Assembly (NCBI GenBank): GCA_963576475.1
Contig: OY754965.1
Location: 3,620,269 to 3,684,268, forward strand
DNA: 64,000 bases
Source: Molanna angustata
Taxonomy: Eukaryota; Arthropoda; Insecta; Trichoptera; Molannidae
Direction of reading: 5' to 3'
In this document: positions 54,301 to 60,300 of the stretch, piece by piece
How positions within the stretch are numbered: the first letter of the stretch is position 1
Layout: the number at the start of each line of letters is the position of its first letter
Translations under genes and position numbers: made by a program
Notes under the pieces: model-generated
Seen by the model: only the letters and a program-made list of their open reading frames with translations
Databases searched by the model: none
What the model was told of the DNA's origin: nothing

Positions 54301-57300
54301 TTTCTTGATAATAAAAGGTAATTCATTGATAAATAGGTGACCTAAATAACCAAAGAAATTGTTCCAATAATAAACGTGTCAGTCTGGTATTGTTTAACAC
54401 TCACATGACATTTTATTTTTCATACTTTGAAAGCTGCCGTAAGATGGCGCCAGGTAACCAGTAAAAAAGCATATTTGTGCCAATATTATATTATTTTGGT
54501 TCCAATGGTGTGAGGACTTGAGTAGTATATAGAAACACAAATTTATATTTCATTGAAAAGATACTTTGTCAATTTGTTAAAAAGATGTACCTATCTTTTG
54601 TTTCGCCTTCGATCTTAGTCTCACTCAATTCATTGTGAAAATGTAGCGAAACGCGTGGGTTGTAGCTAACACTAAACTCTCCACTACATAGTAAGTGTGC
54701 ATTTTTTCTTCTTGAAAGGTTGAAAATATCTAGATGCACATTTCTATTAGATTCTTAAACAAATATAAGGACAAAAGTTTTCACAATACACTATATACAC
54801 AAAAACATTGTCACGAAACTCGTAGTATGAACTTTCTAGATGATACCTGTTGTGAAATTTATGTAAAAATATTGCATTAATAGCAAGATGAGCATGAATG
54901 AGACAGTGTATCAATGTTGATGAGGCGATGCATGTGTCAAGATAGAAGAATGCGGTGTTCGGTTCTCACTGCCTACCCCTTGAGGAAGATAGAAGTGGAG
55001 AGTAAAAAATACACTTGTCTATAGAGACACATACAATATCAATATGAAGTTGATCACTCAATTTTCCCATACAGAAGCTATTTTACTTCTCTGATATGCA
55101 TTTTTCATACAAATATGAAATTAATTTCACATTAATATAGCAGACCATAGATTTTAATTCTTTAAATTTTGACAATTATTGAATGCATTTTTGAAGATTT
55201 TATTTTTATTGTATCAAAACTTCAAACAATGTAAAAATACTTTTAATTTTTCAGTCCGTAAGACTGTTTTGAAAATTTGGACAAATCATAAATGAAATTA
55301 ACGGATATCTATGGAAAAATAATCAGCTCAAGTTTATGGACTTTACATATATGACATCAATATGAAATCAACCGGACTAATAGTTTGGGCTGTACTGAGG
55401 ACACAAAAAAATACTAAATCATAGAGAAGAAAATTAATGTTGTCTATGGAAAACTAATCAGGCTTAGGTCTATGCGCTTTACACATATGATGTAAATATG
55501 AAGTCGATTGGACTTGTAGTTTGGGCTGTAGAGAGGACACAAAAAGGATATTACGGCGTACACCAAACATACAAACCCAAAACGACGAAACTCATAGTGT
55601 GCACTCTCTACATAGTCTACATGATACCCGTTGAGAAATAAATGAAAAAAAAAATACGATTAAAAATTGTGAAATCACGACTCTCCACTATTCCATAGTG
55701 TGGAGAGTAAAAAGGTATTAATATTACCTACGTATCACGTTGTCTCACACTTTCTTAAAACAGGTTTACGTAAAAAAATATATTAAAGACTTCTCTGTTT
55801 TGTGTAATTTGATTTCTTAAAATTGCTTACAAAGGCGGCTGCCTGAGATAGAGTGAAATAATAGAAGAAGCTTCTCACTAATATTCCCGAGTCATGTATA
55901 AAGTTCTTGCAAAAATAAACACGAGATTCTTAAAATATTTCCGAGTTTTATGATAATACTAATTCATAATCAGGGATTCTAGAGCAAAAAATGTATAAAG
56001 GTACCTGCCACATAAGAAAATTCATTTACGCTTAATCAAGCATTTATGATTAATTTAGGGAATGTAGGAAGAGTTATATGTACTTGTTTTATAAATGGGA
56101 TCTTGAAGGATATAAAAGAATAAAATTAACTTGAATAATGCTAGAAATGTATGTCAAAAAGAATGAGAATACAGACGTTCGGTTCTCATGAAACGTCATG
56201 ATGGCTTGAATGAATAATATTTTTATCTGAACTAAACACAGAAAATAGTTTTTTGTTCTGTGAAACTAAACGAGTGTTGTCAACTTGCCAACTTGAGCAG
56301 CGTCCACTTTTTTGTTTTGTTTTCCCAAGACACAAACCTTGTCGCAAGTCTGTTATGTCGCGTTGACACAGTAACGCTACGTCCTACGTAGGCGATTCAA
56401 AGTGAACGCGATTGCGAAGCGATGCGGTGCGGATAAAAGCGAATCCAATGCGATGCGGTGCGACGCGGCGACTCTGTCCTACGTGTGCGCGAATCGTTCC
56501 CTCTGCCGCCAGCTACTGTCATGGATGTACGTATATAAAATACTCAAGAAGTATGTACGGCAGAGAAGTGAAACTAATATTGTGTACTTAGAGAGGCATA
56601 TTTATGGGGGATATCACAATTTGTATGAAGAATTACGTGATCTTGAATTAATAAATGAGACTGAATTGACATCTTTCCGGGTAACATATCGAAATTTGAC
56701 ATTCGTGCAAGCATGAGATAGCTTTGTGTGTTTTGAACTTAATCCTATTGTATAATAGCAATAATAAATAAATGTGTTTACTTGTAGTCCCATTTATTTT
56801 TGCCAAATCCTAAAATCCCGCGGTTCGATAATAATAATTAGGTATGTTGTCACATAATATAGGACGTTCATATACAGAAATTAAAATTTCTGTTTCTGAC
56901 ATGTCAAAAAAACAATGGCACCGCTATCGATTTGCGCGAAAATATCAAACCAACTGATCGCGTTCGCTTCGCATCGCGCAGCGCCGCATCGAAACCAACT
57001 CGCGGTCGGTAACGTAGGACATTTCCATAGTTACCGACTGTTTGTTATTTTCGCGCCGCGCCGCGCCGCTTCGCATTCGCTTTGAATCGCCTACGTAGGA
57101 CGTCGCCTTAGAGTATGCTCGGACCGAGTAGAATCGTATGAGTAAGCTTCATCCGAGTGTACACGGATAGTGGTTTACACACAAACTTTTTTACTAGGAT
57201 TCAAATTCATAACTGCGACAGCTCTGTTGCTGTAAGGTGTTAGTTTTCATTTAACACACAAGCTTTTTTACTCATTTTCAAGGTCATAAATATGGCACAG

Positions 57301-60300
57301 ACAGATCTGTTGCTGCAAGGTGTCGGAGTTGATGCAGACACATTAATTAAAGAGATAGAAAACCACTACAAGAAAAAAAATAAGCAACGCAAAAGGAAAA
57401 TTTGGACCCGTCAATGGATTTTTAGGCGTACAAAGCAGAACGCATCTGAAAATTTCCTTTGTGAAGTACAAATGGCACTGCCGCGTTCCTTGCGTCTTTA
57501 TTTTTATAATCTTTTAATTTAACGTTCCATAGAACTTCATCCGCTTCGTATAATTCTAAAAATTTAGCGATATTGCGCTCATACCACTGTTTTTTACCAC
57601 GAGATGACATATGTTTGTCCGTCATTTTGTTTGACTACTCCTATACGAGCTAACTCGGAACAATAGGACGTGGTCCGAGTTTACACGGATCGGACGTCGT
57701 CATCTGAGCGGGCTCGTATTACCGGTTGACATAATACGAGTGGTGTCCGAGTAGGTATCCGAGTGTGCTCGATCCGAGCGCACTCTGACTATGCCCCCAA
57801 GTCAAATTGAAAACGCTGTTCGTTTTCGCCAAGCGCTAATTTTTTTTGTATGGGATTTGACGTTTGTTGTAGAAATTTTTTCTACAATAACAAACAACAA
57901 ACGTCAAATCCCATACAAAAAAAATTAGCGCTTGGCGAAAACGAACAGCGTTTTCAATTTGACTTGGGGGCTTAGTCAACGCGGCTTTAGTTCGGATCGG
58001 TTCTAACAGATGGCAGGAGCGTAGAGTAATTATTTTCAAAACATTACTAATAATAATAACACTAACTTAGAGTGATGGTGTGAATCTTTCGAAAACAAAT
58101 TGTGAGCTTTGTAACTTAATTCATTATTTCCTACTCTTACATTTTCTTTGTCATTTTATTCCTATACCGAGAACGCATAGGTTTGGAAATTAATTGTGTG
58201 TCGATGCAGATATTTTCGGGGATAGCTTGCCGGGTTTCAAAACAATTCGAGTAGGTTGTAGCCAACACTAAACTCTCCACACCATAGTAAGTGTTCATTT
58301 TTCTTCTTGAAAGTTTGACAATCTCTAAATGCATTTTTAAGAACTAGATTTCTATTAGATTCTTAAACAACAGATTCTTAAACAAAAGTTTTCACAATAC
58401 ACCATACATACAAAAACATTGTCACGAAATTCATAGTATGCACTTTCTATATGACACCTGTTTTAAGAAATTTTAAATAAAATTGCATTACTAGCAAGTT
58501 GACCACGAATGAGACAGTGTATCAATGTTGATGAGGCGATTTATATGTGTCAAAATAGAAGAATGCGGTGTATTTTTAATGTATCAAAATTTCAAATAGT
58601 ATAAAAAATACTTCGATTTTCCAGACCGTTAGAGCATTTTGAAAATTTGGACAGATGAAATCATAGACAAGAAATTAACGGATATCTATGGAAAACTAAT
58701 CAACTCTTAGTTTATGGATTTTACAAATATGATATCAATATGAAGTCAATCGGACTTAAAAATGGGTCTTTCTTTCTTTCGATAGCTGGCAATTATGCAG
58801 TTGATATTTTTTTTATTTATTAATTTATATAATACAATACAAAATAACATATAAAATATAACATAACATGAAATATATAAATGGAATTTATTACCTCACT
58901 AGGCAAAGCCTGTTCTGAGGTAATACTAGGCAATAAGTAAACAGAAAAATTTAGCTACGTGAATTCTTAACACTAAGGCACAAAAAATATAAAAAGTACA
59001 AATAATAAAGTACAAAATATAAAAAAGTACATATAGAATACAATAGTAGGTACATGAAAAAATTGATCAGGTGTCTTTGTGTTTTTGTTAACGTGAGGGT
59101 GTGTTTGCGTGTGTGGATATGTGTAAAAGGGTGTAAGAAAAGATTTTGATTGTAAATTTTATTAAAATTATCTTAGGACAAACGTCAAATATCTCTCTGA
59201 CTCTTCCCTCCCTCTCCGAATCAACCAATCAGTCTCATTTGTTTTTATTTCTTCTTGTCTTTTTATTTTTTTTATTCAAGCTTAATCAATTGATACATTT
59301 GTTTTTTTTTTAGTGAACTATTTTAAACTGCTTGTGCGGTGTCAATTTTTTACTGTCCACACTATGGAATAGTGGAGAGTCATGATTTCACAATTTTTAA
59401 GCGTATTTTTTTATATCAGTTTCTTAACGAGTATCATGTAGAGAGTGTACACTATGAGTTTCGTTGTGATGTGTTTGTATGTATGTATGTTTGTTTGTGT
59501 CCTCTGTACAGCCCACACTGTAAGTCCGATCGACTTCATATTTACAACATACATATGTGTAAAGTACATAGACCTAGGGCTGATTAGTTTTCCATAGACA
59601 ACTTTTCATTTCTTCTCTATGGTTGCATAATTTACGTTGTTTTTTTGTGTCCTCTCTACAGCCCAAACTATAAGTCCGATTGACTTCATATTGATATCAT
59701 ATATGTAAAGTCCATAAACTTAGAGCTGATTAGTTTTCCATAGATATCCGTTAATCTTTTCTCTATGTTTTCATCTGTCTAAATTTTCAAAATGCTCTCA
59801 CGGTCTGAAAAATCCAGGTATTTTTATACTGTTTAAAATTTGGATACAATAAAAATACACTGATAAAAAATGCATTCAAGGATTGTCAAAATTTAAAGAA
59901 AAAATCTATGGTCTGCCATATCAATGTGAAATAAATTTCATAATTGTATGAAAAATGTATATAACTGAAATAAAATAGCTTCTGTATGGGAAAATTGAGT
60001 GATAAACTTCATATTGGTATTGTATGTGTCTCTATAGACAAGTGTATTTTTTTACTCTCCACTTTTATCTTCCTCAAGGGGTAGGCAGTGAGAACCGAAC
60101 ACCGCATTCTTCTATCTTGACACATATACATCGCCTCAACCACATTGATACACTGTCTCATACGTGCTCATCTTGCTAGTAATTCAATTTAACTTAAAAT
60201 TTCTCAACAGGTATCATGTAGAAAGTGCATACTATGAGTTTCGTGGCAATGTTTTTGTATGTTTGGTGTATTGTAAAAACTTTTGTCCTCTGGGAATCTT

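Larger units (their letters stand above)
57115..57785. mobile_element. PIF/Harbinger internal-deletion derivative
   Basis: Two convergent N-terminal coding pieces, a transposase on the plus strand and a MADF protein on the minus strand, meet in the middle. The outer ends carry CTCGGACCGAGT, TCCGAGTGTACACGGAT and TGGTCCGAGTTTACACGGAT words in opposite senses. An autonomous Harbinger element has both ORFs in full, so the central 2 kb or more was lost. Confidence 0.7.
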
